Shown here piece by piece: positions 53,906 through 63,703 of a stretch of DNA of 64,000 nt. How positions within the stretch are numbered: the stretch's first letter is position 1; every line of letters starts with the position of its first letter. The DNA comes from Desulfomonile tiedjei DSM 6799 (GTDB lineage Bacteria > Desulfobacterota > Desulfomonilia > Desulfomonilales > Desulfomonilaceae). Below the pieces are notes generated by a model. The model saw only the letters and a list, made by a program, of their open reading frames with translations. It had not been told where the DNA came from and made no database searches. The stretch spans positions 372,001-436,000 of the forward strand of contig NC_018025.1 of assembly GCF_000266945.1 (NCBI RefSeq). The letters run 5' to 3'. The position numbers were made by a program, and so were the translations under genes.

Positions 53906-55723
53906 CTAATCGTTATTGGAAATCTTACGCCTTTCTTGGTTGAGGATGTGCTTCAGACGATGGAGTTCGTCCCACAGCCCCTGAGGCATCCGAGTCCCAA
54001 ATGTTTCGAAATGCTGCTTGATAAGAGGCACTTCGCTCACCCAATCCAAAATGTCAACTTTGAGTAATTCCTCCAGAGCAGCGGGATCGAGGTCTAGACC
54101 GGAAGTGTCCAGAGCCCCCGGGGCGGGAATCCTTCCGATGGGCGTGTCGATTGCTTCTGAGGAACCATTGCTTCTCTCGAAAATCCATTTCAACACGCGG
54201 CTGTTTTCACCATACCCCGGCCAAAGGAATTTTCCGGACGCATCTCTCCTGAACCAGTTTACGTAGTAGATTTTCGGTAGCTTTTCCGGATCGGCGTTTG
54301 CACCGGTTCTGAGCCAATGAGCAAAATAATCACCCATATGGTACCCGCAGAAGGGGAGCATTGCCATAGGATCTCTGCGGAGCTGTCCAACCCTGCCTGC
54401 TGCAGCGAAGGTCGTTTCACTGCTGGTAATGGATCCGAGAAAAGTTCCGTGCTGCCAGTTATAAGCTTCTGTTACCAGAGGAATTACCGTCCCGCGACGC
54501 CCGCCGAAGAGAATTGCATCAATGGGTACTCCGTTGGGGTCTTCCCATTCAGGCGCAATAACCGGGCATTGCTTTGCTGGGGTGGTAAATCGAGCATTAG
54601 GGTGAGCTGCAAGGCGTCCTGATTGTGGATTCCAGGGTCTGCGCAACCAGTCCATGAGTTCAGGCGGAGCCTCTTCCGTCATTCCTTCCCACCAGACGTC
54701 TCCATCAGGGGTTATCGCGCAATTGGTGAAGATGGAATTCGCTCGGGCTGTCAGCATTGCGTTTGCATTGGATTGCATGCTCGTTCCCGGCGCCACTCCA
54801 AAGAAACCCGCTTCGGGGTTAATTGCGTACAGTCGGCCGTCAGGTCCGAATTTCATCCATGCAATGTCATCGCCTATGGTCTCCACTTTCCAGCCGGGAA
54901 TTGTCGGAATCAGCATAGCTAGATTCGTCTTTCCACATGCCGAGGGAAAAGCTCCTGTGAAGTATTTGGATTGACCTTCCGGGTTGGTCATCTTCAGGAT
55001 GAGCATGTGTTCAGCGAGCCAGCCTTCATCGCGTGCCTGAACCGAGGCAATCCGCAAGGCGTGACATTTCTTGCCGAGTAGAGCATTGCCGCCATATCCT
55101 GAACCGAATGACCATATTTCGCGTGTTTCAGGGAAATGGCAAATATATTTGTGGTCGCGATTGCAGGGCCATGGAGAATCCGGATCTGCAGGGTCCACGA
55201 GTGGATCGCCCACAGAATGAAGTCCCACCACAAAATCATCATCAGACCCCAATGCTTCAAGGACCGCGGAACCGACTCTTGTCATGATATGCATGTTTGC
55301 AACAACGTACGGAGAGTCGGTTAATTCTATTCCAATCTTAGCAATACGTGAACCTGTCGGCCCCATGCTGTAGGGAATCACGTACATTGTTCTTCCGATC
55401 ATGGAACCGGTAAACAATTTCGTAAGAGTAGCTTTTATCTCTCGAGGGTCTGCCCAGTTGTTTGTTGGACCGGCATCTTCTTGCTTATCCGAGCAAATAA
55501 AAGTACGATCCTCGACACGGGCTACGTCCGCAGGGCTGGATCTGACGAATATACTATTCGGGCGCTTGGCTTCGTTCATCTGAATAGCCGTTCCCGCATG
55601 GATCATCATACGGACCATGAGGTCGTATTCCTCCCGGGAGCCGTTGCACCAGTAAATGTCGTCAGGCCGACACATTTCGGCCATTTTTTCAACGATACTC
55701 AGTAGCTTTGCATTCCGTGTCAT
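53906..55723 (-). CDS. pckG: Phosphoenolpyruvate carboxykinase (GTP)
   Basis: A full-length 605-residue GTP-dependent PEPCK that interconverts oxaloacetate and phosphoenolpyruvate. The P-loop is [15 protein letters not shown], the metal-binding stretch [10 protein letters not shown], with [22 protein letters not shown] and [12 protein letters not shown] also typical. The start at 55723 has AAGGAG upstream and gives [14 protein letters not shown]; 20 upstream residues are not family-like. It would serve gluconeogenesis in an organism growing on organic acids. Stand-alone gene. Confidence 0.96.
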   Translation of the reverse strand: MTRNAKLLSIVEKMAEMCRPDDIYWCNGSREEYDLMVRMMIHAGTAIQMNEAKRPNSIFVRSSPADVARVEDRTFICSDKQEDAGPTNNWADPREIKATLTKLFTGSMIGRTMYVIPYSMGPTGSRIAKIGIELTDSPYVVANMHIMTRVGSAVLEALGSDDDFVVGLHSVGDPLVDPADPDSPWPCNRDHKYICHFPETREIWSFGSGYGGNALLGKKCHALRIASVQARDEGWLAEHMLILKMTNPEGQSKYFTGAFPSACGKTNLAMLIPTIPGWKVETIGDDIAWMKFGPDGRLYAINPEAGFFGVAPGTSMQSNANAMLTARANSIFTNCAITPDGDVWWEGMTEEAPPELMDWLRRPWNPQSGRLAAHPNARFTTPAKQCPVIAPEWEDPNGVPIDAILFGGRRGTVIPLVTEAYNWQHGTFLGSITSSETTFAAAGRVGQLRRDPMAMLPFCGYHMGDYFAHWLRTGANADPEKLPKIYYVNWFRRDASGKFLWPGYGENSRVLKWIFERSNGSSEAIDTPIGRIPAPGALDTSGLDLDPAALEELLKVDILDWVSEVPLIKQHFETFGTRMPQGLWDELHRLKHILNQERRKISNND

Positions 55724-55777
55724 TCCAACTCCTTGATCTCCTATATTGTCGCGTCGTGAGATGAAGGCAGCGAGCCA

Positions 55778-55866
55778 TACCAATTTGCATTCAAAATCCC
55801 CCCATGCCCCCCTTTATAAAGGGGGGCTAGAGGAGATTTCCGTCCAACTTTGAAAGCAAATTTGTA
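55778..55866. mobile_element. R2 MITE-like element (89 bp)
   Basis: Ends TACCAATTTGC (55778-55788) and GCAAATTTGTA (55856-55866) with a GCCCCCCTTTATAAAGGGGGGC core. The flanks are CCA and TCA, so any duplication has diverged by a base. It lies 54 bp upstream of pckG and may affect its expression. Confidence 0.75.
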
Positions 55867-56220
55867 TCACGCAGGGCTCTCGGTTCTTTGCTTTACCCCG
55901 TTGCTCTTGCTTCAAATCGGTGCTCATCTCTTCGGTCATCGAGCGAGCCGTAAAATTTTCATTGTAGCTGCAATCGTACTTCTTTGCAAAGATCTTTCGA
56001 GAATTTTTCGCGTACACCCTGTTTTTCAAAGACGTTTACCGTTCAATCTCCCGAATGCGGAACGCACGGAAGCAGCCCCGAAAATCTCTTATTTTGTACA
56101 GGAACTTCACAATAATGTTTTCTAGTACAACCCGAACGAAAAACAAACGATCAAGTTAAATGATTCTACCTCTAAAGCCACTCTTCCATATACATTTTTG
56201 TTGAACTGTGGTAAATAGAA
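55867..56220. other. Spacer between the R2 element and the next gene
   Basis: No gene, repeat or RNA is supported in this 354-bp stretch. Confidence 0.4.
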
Positions 56221-56670
56221 GTGTCACAGAGAAAATGGTCCCGGATCGTCGTGCGCCGGTCTAATGCCGGTGGAGACTTCACGGGGGGGTTGGTTCAAAA
56301 TCCGGGTGTCAATCCTCCATGTGGAGTGAACTTTATCATGCATTCCAAAACGGCAAATGTATGTTCACGTACTAATGAAAGCTGCGAAAAACACGAAATT
56401 GTCACTGTCGTGATGAGAGTCGGGGAGTATCGTAAACTCAAGCAACTCGGGGGGCCGCGGCCCGACCAGATACATATGGCATTGCATCACTATCTGGGAA
56501 TTGTGAGAGAACTCGGCTGGCAATCCAACATCAAATCTATGGCCAGAATGTACGAAAATGTAACGTCATATCAGTGCAGGTTAAGAAAATCGATATGTGA
56601 TGAAATCCGACATTTAAAAGGAAGATTTGACGATCACACTATCGAAGCACTCAGGTTATATCTCAGATAG
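56221..56670 (+). CDS. Hypothetical protein (149 aa, or 110 aa from an inner start)
   Basis: The frame opens with GTG at 56221; an ATG at 56338 with GTGGAG upstream is at least as good and would leave 110 residues, beginning MHSKTANVCSRTNESC. The C-terminal half has a mixed helical pattern (PDQIHMALHHYLGIVRELGW; YQCRLRKSICDEIRHLKGRF). Four cysteines are present, in VCSRTNESCEKH and YQCRLRKSIC, which might bind metal. There is no signal peptide or membrane segment. No family is recognised; the neighbours do not explain it. Confidence 0.5.
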   Translation: MSQRKWSRIVVRRSNAGGDFTGGLVQNPGVNPPCGVNFIMHSKTANVCSRTNESCEKHEIVTVVMRVGEYRKLKQLGGPRPDQIHMALHHYLGIVRELGWQSNIKSMARMYENVTSYQCRLRKSICDEIRHLKGRFDDHTIEALRLYLR

Positions 56671-56706
56671 CTTTCATGCTCCACTGACAGTCTGGTCTGA
56701 ATACGG

Positions 56707-57552
56707 TTATTCGCCTGATCCCCCACGCGAGTTTATGGGATAATTTCCGGGTTTACCTCCGAACGGCAACCACAATATCCCGAGAAGAGTGAGACGGGAC
56801 GGGTCTCGGAACTGATTGAGACCGATGGTCATGTCAATATGGCCGAGTCTCGGCTGGGGCTTGTACGTTCCCATGAGCCTATCCCACCAGGGAAGGTTGA
56901 ATCCATAATTGCTATTGGTTTCCGTGGGGAAAACAGAATGATGTACTCGATGCATATCCGGGGTAACTACGAATAGCCGCAAAATTTTGTCCAATCCAAG
57001 GGGGACGGAGATATTGCTGTGATTGAACATTGCCGTTCCGTTCAAAAGCACTTCGAAAATGATAACTGCTAAAGCCGGCGCGCCTATGAGAGTCACCATG
57101 GAAATCTTGATTACCATGGACAGGACGATTTCGATCGGATGGAAACGCGTACCGGTGGTAACATCAAAATCCAGGTCTGCATGATGCATCATATGCAATC
57201 GCCAGAAAACAGGAACCGCGTGAAACATCACATGTTGCAGATAAATGACAAAATCGAGGAAAACTACCGAACTCGCCACTGCAATCCAGTAGGGAACATT
57301 TGCATTATTGAAAAAACCCCAACCCCGTTCGGATGCCAGAAGAGCCGATCCCACAGCGGCCGCCGGGAACAATAACCGCAAAACCAGGGCATCGATAATG
57401 ACGATCCCCACGTTTGCAAACCACCGGTGTTTCTTGGATTGAGTGAGCTGACGTCGCGGTAAGATAATCTCTCCGATGGCAACTGCCCCAAAGATTCCCA
57501 AAAAAAAGGCGAGTCGTATAATGGGCTCGTGCTGTAAAATAAACGCTTCCAT
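56707..57552 (-). CDS. Sterol desaturase / fatty acid hydroxylase family membrane protein
   Basis: A 281-residue di-iron membrane oxygenase. The His clusters HVMFH, HMMHH and HRVHH, with a further His in FNHSNIS, form the usual eight-His metal site between four hydrophobic helices. The family hydroxylates or desaturates lipids and needs oxygen, which is unexpected in a strict anaerobe; it may act in stress or under microoxic conditions. The C terminus (NYPINSRGGSGE) is short. It is 112 bp downstream of a ring-cleaving dioxygenase gene on the same strand; both use oxygen chemistry. Confidence 0.88.
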   Translation of the reverse strand: MEAFILQHEPIIRLAFFLGIFGAVAIGEIILPRRQLTQSKKHRWFANVGIVIIDALVLRLLFPAAAVGSALLASERGWGFFNNANVPYWIAVASSVVFLDFVIYLQHVMFHAVPVFWRLHMMHHADLDFDVTTGTRFHPIEIVLSMVIKISMVTLIGAPALAVIIFEVLLNGTAMFNHSNISVPLGLDKILRLFVVTPDMHRVHHSVFPTETNSNYGFNLPWWDRLMGTYKPQPRLGHIDMTIGLNQFRDPSRLTLLGILWLPFGGKPGNYPINSRGGSGE

Positions 57553-57664
57553 TTCCTTCCTGGCAAAACACAGGTTACCGACGAGATAATACGTACACGA
57601 TATTGCACACCGAAATAGGCGTCAAGTTTTGAGTCCGCATGGGGACGATTCGGAATCTATCACT

Positions 57665-58582
57665 TCATGCTGCTCGTACTATTCGCGGCAAAGTTATGGA
57701 AGGCAGGTTCTGTTCGATCGATGATCGATGAGCTTCGAGATCTTCGGGAAGCATCAATCGCGTCCCCAGAGTTTTGCGGGATTCGTCAACTGCAAATCCA
57801 GGAGGATCGGTGGCCACTTCCATCAGGATTCCCCCTGGTTCTCGGAAATAAATCGATTTGAAATATTTCCTATCTATGATCGGGGTAATGGAAACGGAAC
57901 CGGCAAGGTACTTGTGCCACGCTCGTTGTGACGCGTTGTCCGGAACCCTCACTGCGACGTGATGAACCGTCCCGACTGCTACCAGTCCTCTTTCTTGCGA
58001 ATGATGGGCGACTACGTGAATTCGTTGTCCAAGGCCCACATCGAAACTCAAGTCGCTTCCCTGTGATTCGATTTCCGGAAACCCGAGGAGATCCGAGATA
58101 AAACATCCTGTCCTGTCGGGGTCCTTCTCGACAAACGTGACACTATGCAGTCCAAGAATTGCATTGTCATCGCGTTCCGAGTGATCGCTGCTTACAAGGT
58201 TTAAGATCAACCCGTCCGGATCGTGAAATCGCAATGTTTCGCGCCCGAAATGGTCAAACGGTCCTTCTACCGGAACATTCTTCTTTCTGAGGCGATCTAT
58301 CCAGTACTCTGTTGCTGTGTAGTCGATCGAAAACGCAATCTCACCGATCTGTCCCGGTCCGATTCTTCCCCGGGTGCCCAATGGCCAGGGAAAGAACGTA
58401 AGAAGCGTCCCGGGTCGGCCCTCATCATCTCCAAAATAAAAGTGATACGTTCCGGGGTCGTCGAAGTTCACGGTGAGCTTTACAAGGCGCAATCCGAGGA
58501 CTGTAGCATAAAAGTCCAAATTTCTTTGAGGATCCCCCGCTATTGCGGTGACATGATGCAGTCCCTTCAACGGAGTTTCCAT
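57665..58582 (-). CDS. VOC-superfamily ring-cleaving dioxygenase-like protein
   Basis: A 305-residue protein with two tandem glyoxalase/bleomycin-resistance (VOC) modules. Each has a metal-binding His/Glu: LKGLHHVTAIAGDP and DPDGLILNLV in the first, LGLHSVTFVEKDP and REPGGILMEVATDPPGF in the second. This layout is typical of MhqO/LinE-like hydroquinone dioxygenases (PF00903 pairs), which open aromatic rings with oxygen, or have related lyase activity. Precedes the desaturase gene, a possible operon. Substrate unknown. Confidence 0.85.
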   Translation of the reverse strand: METPLKGLHHVTAIAGDPQRNLDFYATVLGLRLVKLTVNFDDPGTYHFYFGDDEGRPGTLLTFFPWPLGTRGRIGPGQIGEIAFSIDYTATEYWIDRLRKKNVPVEGPFDHFGRETLRFHDPDGLILNLVSSDHSERDDNAILGLHSVTFVEKDPDRTGCFISDLLGFPEIESQGSDLSFDVGLGQRIHVVAHHSQERGLVAVGTVHHVAVRVPDNASQRAWHKYLAGSVSITPIIDRKYFKSIYFREPGGILMEVATDPPGFAVDESRKTLGTRLMLPEDLEAHRSSIEQNLPSITLPRIVRAA

Positions 58583-58874
58583 GATTGTTCCTCCACACGC
58601 GGATCAAATTACGATCCGAGATTTTAAAACGACGGCTCGTATCGTCTTTCAAGTCGGAGGAGAAATCACTCTCAGGATCTCAGTGCTGCAAGAGCAGCGG
58701 TCTCCTCTTAAGCTACGATGCGAACCGTCGAAGGGGATACCGGATCTAATGTTATCCCTTTATGTTAGATGCGGAAGAGCACCGTTGGGTTCAGAAGAGA
58801 GTCGAAGAAATGCGACACGATCCAAAATGATTACCGATAGGTTACCATGATGTTAAATTTAGCTTGACAGAACC

Positions 58875-58905
58875 TTGACTCCCCGCTATCAGAATTGCTT
58901 ATACT
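58875..58905 (+). promoter_or_regulatory. Likely sigma-70 promoter of the HU gene
   Basis: TTGACT (58875-58880) and TATACT (58900-58905), 19 bp apart. The -10 is good, the spacing wide. The leader to the ATG at 58941 would be about 29 bases. No other feature is seen in 58583-58940. Confidence 0.4.
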
Positions 58906-58940
58906 GCATATCAATTTACTACCGGAAAGGGGGGTATGAG

Positions 58941-59225
58941 ATGACAAAGACAGAACTGGTTACACGCGTGGCAGGAGAAGCAGGGCTTCCCAAGAAGACG
59001 GCGGATTCTGTTCTCAAGGCGTTTGTGGCCGCGATTCACCAGTCACTCAAGGGCAAAGACGGACAGATCAGAATTCCGGATCTCGGTACATTCCTGGTCG
59101 CCCAAAGAAAGGCTCGAAAAGGCGTTAATCCTCAAACAAAAAAGAAGATAAAGATTCCCGCTTCTAAAGTCCCCCGGTTTAGAGCCGCGAAGGCCCTAAG
59201 AGAAGCGGCAAAACAGGCCGTATAG
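58941..59225 (+). CDS. hup: HU-family DNA-binding protein
   Basis: A 94-residue histone-like protein. It begins MTKTELVTRVAGEAGLPKK, has the DNA-arm sequence GTFLVAQRKARKGVNPQT and the conserved Pro that intercalates DNA (in GVNPQTKKKIKIPASKVPRFRAAKALREA). AAGGGGGG precedes the ATG. HU bends and compacts DNA. An upstream in-frame ATG at 58875 is rejected for lack of a ribosome-binding site. Stand-alone. Confidence 0.95.
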   Translation: MTKTELVTRVAGEAGLPKKTADSVLKAFVAAIHQSLKGKDGQIRIPDLGTFLVAQRKARKGVNPQTKKKIKIPASKVPRFRAAKALREAAKQAV

Positions 59226-59436
59226 GGATACGTTTTCGATTCCTATCGAGTCTTTTCTTCTTTTTGCAGTGTTTCGGCATCAGGTGTAGGATTTTGTACG
59301 CTCGCCGCTCAGGAGAATTGCAGCCTCTGTCGGCGCAGACCAAAACCGGCCACGCCTTGATCTCCACGTCCACTTGCATTATTGATGTATGAGTAGGTTC
59401 ACTCATATCGTCATAAGAATGCAATCGGACACAACT

Positions 59437-60057
59437 ATGGCCGTACACGACAACAATACTCACCTCGTATTAGCTTCCGGTTCACCGAGAAGAAAAGATC
59501 TCCTCGCAGGTTTGAAGCTCCGTTTCAAAGTTGTTCCCTCGAAGATCGACGAGTCACTTATGAATGGAGAACAGCCTGTGGATCACGTTCGGAGGCTTGC
59601 TCTGGAGAAGGCGTCAGAAGTCTCCGCGCTTTTCCCTGACACGTGGACGCTTGGAGCGGACACGATTGTGGTGATCGATGGAGAAATCCTGGGAAAACCG
59701 GCGGATGAGGATGAAGCGCGGTGCATGCTGTCAAAATTGGCAGGACGAACGCACGAGGTTTATACCGGTTACGCACTGGTGCACAGCGGCCATCCTGAGT
59801 TGCGGAGGATCCGGAGTGTTGTCTCCCAGGTATATATTCGTGAACTTTCACCGACTGAGATAGCGGATTACGTAAAAACAGGCGAACCCATGGACAAGGC
59901 CGGAGCCTATGCGATACAGGGAATCGGCTCGGGCATTGTGCAACGCATACAGGGTTCCTATACAAATGTGGTGGGATTACCTCTCTGCGAAGTCGCCAAA
60001 GATCTGCAGGAGCTTGGCATATACGACTTCCTCCAGAACGGCTCGAAGAACGCATGA
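59437..60057 (+). CDS. maf: Maf/HAM1-like nucleotide pyrophosphatase
   Basis: A Maf-family protein of about 206 residues. It has HLVLASGSPRRKDLLAG (N-terminal phosphate loop), TLGADTIVVIDGEILGKP (catalytic Asp region) and the C-terminal GAYAIQGIGSGIVQRIQGSYTNVVGLPL, so it is complete. Maf proteins hydrolyse dTTP, UTP or modified pyrimidine nucleotides. The start at 59437 gives the usual length; ATGs at 59419 and 59389 are also in frame without clear ribosome-binding sites. It overlaps yggS by 4 bp (ATGA), so the two are translationally coupled. Confidence 0.93.
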   Translation: MAVHDNNTHLVLASGSPRRKDLLAGLKLRFKVVPSKIDESLMNGEQPVDHVRRLALEKASEVSALFPDTWTLGADTIVVIDGEILGKPADEDEARCMLSKLAGRTHEVYTGYALVHSGHPELRRIRSVVSQVYIRELSPTEIADYVKTGEPMDKAGAYAIQGIGSGIVQRIQGSYTNVVGLPLCEVAKDLQELGIYDFLQNGSKNA

Positions 60058-60740
60058 TAGCGGATAACCTCAGATCGATCAACGAAAGAATAGTAAGAGC
60101 AGCGTGCCGCGTCGGTCGCGATCCGAACGAAATTCGTATTGTAGCCGCAGCCAAAGGTCAGAATCCGCAAGCAATACGAGAAGCTGTTCAGGCAGGGATT
60201 ACGATTATCGGGCACAACTATTTACAGGAAGCTTTGCAGGTAAAAGACGCATTGGCAAACGAGACTGTGGAGCACCACATGATCGGGCACCTGCAACGGA
60301 ACAAGGCGGGAAAAGCGGCGGATATCTTTGAAACGGTACAAACGGTGGATAATGAAAGGGTCGCTGCTGCTCTTAACACGAGATGTCAGGATAACGGCCG
60401 GCGCATGGGGGTTCTCATCCAGGTCAATTTAGCCCGGGAACCACAAAAATCAGGATTACCTGAAGAACAAGTTGCCCCACTTGCAGACTACATTCTTAAG
60501 CTCCCGCGTTTGGAGCTGAAGGGCCTCATGACCATGCCCCCTTTTTTCGACGACCCTGAACGTGCACGACCCTATTTCGCGGGATTGAGAGAATTGAGAG
60601 AACGATTGGAGCGGGACGGCGTGTTGTCTCCGGACATGAAAGAGCTTTCCATGGGGATGACTGGAGACTTCGAGACTGCAGTTGAAGAAGGCGCTACCCT
60701 GGTGCGAATCGGCACAGCCATCTTCGGCGAGAGGCAATAG
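60054..60740 (+). CDS. YggS-family PLP homeostasis protein
   Basis: A 228-residue alanine-racemase-fold protein with no racemase partner domain. The PLP lysine is Lys34 in RIVAAAKGQNPQA (the family usually has AVSKTxP), and MTMPPF, LSMGMTGDFETAVEEGATLVRIGTAIFG close the barrel. It holds pyridoxal phosphate and helps vitamin B6 balance. It overlaps maf and is followed 31 bp on by the dUTPase-like gene. Confidence 0.93.
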   Translation: MIADNLRSINERIVRAACRVGRDPNEIRIVAAAKGQNPQAIREAVQAGITIIGHNYLQEALQVKDALANETVEHHMIGHLQRNKAGKAADIFETVQTVDNERVAAALNTRCQDNGRRMGVLIQVNLAREPQKSGLPEEQVAPLADYILKLPRLELKGLMTMPPFFDDPERARPYFAGLRELRERLERDGVLSPDMKELSMGMTGDFETAVEEGATLVRIGTAIFGERQ

Positions 60741-60771
60741 GGTTTTTTTCACTCCTGTGCAGGAGGTAATT

Positions 60772-61236
60772 ATGATCTGCGTTCTGACTGGTGAAAAGAT
60801 AGCATCCCTGACGCAAGGCCTTATTTCAGCGAAAAAACAGAAGGGGGAATGCTCCCTTGATTTGACAGTACGCAGCATCAGCCAGATCGAAACTGCCGGT
60901 ACCCTCGATTTTGGCGGAAGCGAATATACTGAAGCAAGCGTTCAGGAACTTATTCCCGAAAAACGCGATCCCCAGGAACCGTACGGTTGGTGGAAACTGA
61001 AACCGGGAAAATACTTGATCGCCTACAATGAATCGATAATACCGCCCTCAAACACCGTAATAATGATATTCCCCCATCAACGGCTTGTGGCCGCTGGTAT
61101 CTCCCATGAGAGTACGGCCGTCGATAAGCTCGATACCAGCATACGCATATTGATGAACATAGGACCGGAAGGTGGAGCAATTAAGGAAAATGCCAGGATT
61201 TCCAGAGCACTGGTTGTGGTCTCAGAGCCCGAATAA
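60772..61236 (+). CDS. dCTP deaminase/dUTPase-superfamily protein (154 aa)
   Basis: AGGAGG lies seven bases before the ATG at 60772, which overrides the longer frame from 60682. The fold pattern is the trimeric dUTPase-like jelly roll: SLDLTVRSISQIET, LKPGKYLIAYNESIIPPSN and MNIGPEGGAIKENARISRALVVVSEPE. Classical dUTPase motifs (PRSSG, DSDYRG) and the dCTP deaminase glutamate motif are not obvious, so activity on dUTP or dCTP is uncertain. It is third in maf-yggS-this gene, a nucleotide-clean-up-like setting. Followed by an R3 repeat. Confidence 0.7.
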   Translation: MICVLTGEKIASLTQGLISAKKQKGECSLDLTVRSISQIETAGTLDFGGSEYTEASVQELIPEKRDPQEPYGWWKLKPGKYLIAYNESIIPPSNTVIMIFPHQRLVAAGISHESTAVDKLDTSIRILMNIGPEGGAIKENARISRALVVVSEPE

Positions 61237-61265
61237 ACAAGCTCGTTAGCTGATTGCGATTCACG

Positions 61266-61460
61266 ATCAAAGACATCAAGATCAGGGAACCTTTTTTGTA
61301 AAAAAGGTTCCCAAACCCTCCAAAAACTTTTAACACTCGTCTATCTTGCTGGTTTTTTGCCAAAAAACCAGCAAGATAGACGAATATTAGAAGTTCTTGG
61401 GAAGGGGTTCGGGGAAACACTTCTTACAAGAAGGGTTTCCCTGGTCTTGCTTGCTTTGAT
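61266..61460. repeat. R3 structured repeat, copy B
   Basis: Hairpin 1: GGGAACCTTTTTT and complement (61285-61312). Central palindrome at 61338-61382, 22-bp arms around one base, arm CGTCTATCTTGCTGGTTTTTTG. Hairpin 3: GGGAAACACTTCTT...GGTTTCCC (61412-61441). Short outer arms ATCAAAG (61266-61272) and CTTTGAT (61454-61460) extend it. Compared with 16852-17027 the flanking sequence is conserved but the central palindrome is not. It lies between convergent genes. Confidence 0.85.
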
Positions 61461-61477
61461 TGAGAAACTGCAATTAG

Positions 61478-62671
61478 CTAACAAGCTTGAGGTATAAGGC
61501 TGTACACGTGCACGCTAGACGTAATGTTTTTGAAGTTCATGATTCCCCGATCGAAGATCGTTGTTCTTCCTGATATTCGTTGTGCTGTTTCAGGTCCGAT
61601 AAGGATGTCTCCTTCGGTTGCGGCTGCAGCTATGCGTGCGGCAAGGTTTGTGGCCGATCCTGATGCGGTATAGGTGGTTCTTGTCCAGGATCCTCCGGTA
61701 AATTTGCTCATTCCGAGTGAGACCACTCCCGAGTTTATCCCCATGTTGACAATGACCGGATAGAAGTGCCCCTCCAGCTCGGTGTTTATTTTTCGGGTCC
61801 GGCTGCGAATTTCCAGTGCTGCTTGTGACGCATTCCATGCGTTTTCTTCGGCGGTCCCCTGGAAAATCGCCATCAAGCCGTCGCCTGCAGTTTCGTTCAC
61901 ATCTCCCTGATAGGAGATGATTACATCCAGGAAGCTTGAAAAGTATTTCTCTATGATGAAGTTGACTTTGTCCTGAGTGAATGTCTCGCTAATCCTGGTG
62001 TAATCGGCAACATCCAGGAAGAGGACGGAAACATCCACGTCTCTTTTTTCAAGCAGCGGAGCGTCAGGGTTTTTTTCCACAATTCTCTGCACGGTTTCCG
62101 GGACAAAGGTTCTGATGTGCCCCAGGATGCGTTCGACTGTGAGCTTCTCTCTTGCTATTTTGGAGTATTTCTTTGCATTTACGAGAATGTTTCCTGCCAA
62201 TTCTATCAGGTCGGAAAGAAGCAGTTTGTCCCGATCCGTGAGAAAGGCGCCGGGTCTGGTGACAATGGTCAGGACAGCCACCGGCTCCTGCTCGTCATAG
62301 ATCGGTATTGCAGCTTCACAGCAGGCCGGCAAATCGCATGAAAATGCGAACTGTCCCGGAACCGGATTACGTGAACTGAGTGCTTTGCTCACCATTTCTT
62401 TGCCGCGTTGGCATGGTTGGCAATTCACCTGTTCCTTCCTCATCGTGCAGTGGAGCGGTCTGGTGTAGTCGATGGCATCTGTGTCGATCAATATAAGGCA
62501 GGCCTCCTGGGCATGTGGGATAGTAACTTTTACTTCATCCCGAATTATCTCCAGAATATCCGCGATATTCAGGCAGGAGGTAACCTTCTTTGCTACGCGG
62601 AAAAGATTTTCAAAACGGGCTTGATAAAGATCTGAAGGAATTGGTTCTATCGTGAGGCTGTTCTCTCTCAT
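61478..62671 (-). CDS. GAF-domain adenylate/guanylate cyclase
   Basis: A 397-residue class III nucleotide cyclase. A GAF-like domain covers about residues 25-190 and includes a Cys-rich stretch (MRKEQVNCQPCQRG, FSCDLPACCEA) that might bind metal or sense redox. The catalytic domain (about 215-385) has the first metal Asp in VLFLDVADYTRISE, the second in NETAGDGLMAIF, and GINSGVVSLGMS. It makes cAMP or cGMP; specificity cannot be read with confidence. The ATG at 62671 follows AAGGATA. The product might act on the cNMP-binding fusion protein at 50.7 kb. Confidence 0.88.
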   Translation of the reverse strand: MRENSLTIEPIPSDLYQARFENLFRVAKKVTSCLNIADILEIIRDEVKVTIPHAQEACLILIDTDAIDYTRPLHCTMRKEQVNCQPCQRGKEMVSKALSSRNPVPGQFAFSCDLPACCEAAIPIYDEQEPVAVLTIVTRPGAFLTDRDKLLLSDLIELAGNILVNAKKYSKIAREKLTVERILGHIRTFVPETVQRIVEKNPDAPLLEKRDVDVSVLFLDVADYTRISETFTQDKVNFIIEKYFSSFLDVIISYQGDVNETAGDGLMAIFQGTAEENAWNASQAALEIRSRTRKINTELEGHFYPVIVNMGINSGVVSLGMSKFTGGSWTRTTYTASGSATNLAARIAAAATEGDILIGPETAQRISGRTTIFDRGIMNFKNITSSVHVYSLIPQAC

Positions 62672-62893
62672 GGAATATCCTTTAGATGGTGGCCATCTCA
62701 TCATCAATTGTGGTCAATAAGGAGTTTATAATTATGCGCCGCTTTTTCCGCAAGACCAGAATAGAACGTCTGCGAACAAAGTCTTTGACGTAAGTCAAAA
62801 TCGAGTTGATTTCGTGGCCGGCAAATCCGTGGGAATCTTGTAGAGCGCTCGCCTTTACGAAAAGCAAACGAGCGCCCGATCAGGAGAAGAATA

Positions 62894-63703
62894 CTATAAT
62901 CTCTTAAAATACTTGGTAATTGAAGCTGCGGAACGTTTTGGCGCCGCAATGAGAGGTTCATCGATTCTCTTGCCGTCGAGAAACTCGCCCACATGGAACG
63001 GACGGCCGTCAAAATAGGTTATTTCCCCACCGGCTGCTTCAAGGATGATACTGCCTGCGGCAAGATCTCGGACATTCACGTTTTTTAGCAGGCAGGCATC
63101 GGCAGCACCCCTGGCAACATAAGCGAGATGGCCGGCAGAGGACCCGAAATTGCGAATCTTCCCCGGAAACGTGCTGGAAAAATCATTGTGAAACCTGGAA
63201 TAGACGAGAACGAGACTTTCATTATCGATACTGTCATTTTCGCGCACTCTGATGGGGCGGTCGTTGAGCAATGCTTCTCGCGCTGCATACGCGGAATACA
63301 GCTCGCCAGTCACCGGCAAATAGAGAAATCCCAGTACAGGCCAGAATTTCTCGAATAATGCCGCACTAATCCCCCATACGGGCATGCCAGCCTGAAACGA
63401 TGCTGCTCCATCAAGGCAATCGGCAATCCAGATGAATCGCGGACATTCCGGTTCCGCGATCTCTTCCTGAGAAAGTTCTCTCAGAAAAGCGTGGTCTTCA
63501 AAGCTTCCTTTAATTTTTGTAGATATCAGGTCCCAAGCAGTGTTTTCAGCTTCTGTCACCAGATCGTCATCGAACTTGAGCTGGTTGTTGCCCTTGCCGT
63601 ACATTTCCATGAGGAGAGAGCCGCTTTTTCGCAAAGTATTTTCCACGAACTCCTTGAGAGTCCAGAGTTCCCGTTCTGATAAAGATCTGTCTTCTTTTTC
63701 CAT
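62894..63703 (-). CDS. Inositol-monophosphatase-family protein with altered metal motif
   Basis: A 269-residue IMPase/CysQ-superfamily protein. The metal motif usually WxxDPLDGTxNF reads WIADCLDGAASF here (about residues 92-103), with Cys for Pro and, more important, Ala for the Thr that activates water. The second motif is RDLAAGSIILEAAGG, and the upstream GEE reads RELSQEE. The Asp ligands are kept, so metal binding may persist with weaker or different catalysis. It precedes a spacer with no other gene and follows the cyclase by 222 bp on the same strand. Confidence 0.8.
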   Translation of the reverse strand: MEKEDRSLSERELWTLKEFVENTLRKSGSLLMEMYGKGNNQLKFDDDLVTEAENTAWDLISTKIKGSFEDHAFLRELSQEEIAEPECPRFIWIADCLDGAASFQAGMPVWGISAALFEKFWPVLGFLYLPVTGELYSAYAAREALLNDRPIRVRENDSIDNESLVLVYSRFHNDFSSTFPGKIRNFGSSAGHLAYVARGAADACLLKNVNVRDLAAGSIILEAAGGEITYFDGRPFHVGEFLDGKRIDEPLIAAPKRSAASITKYFKRL

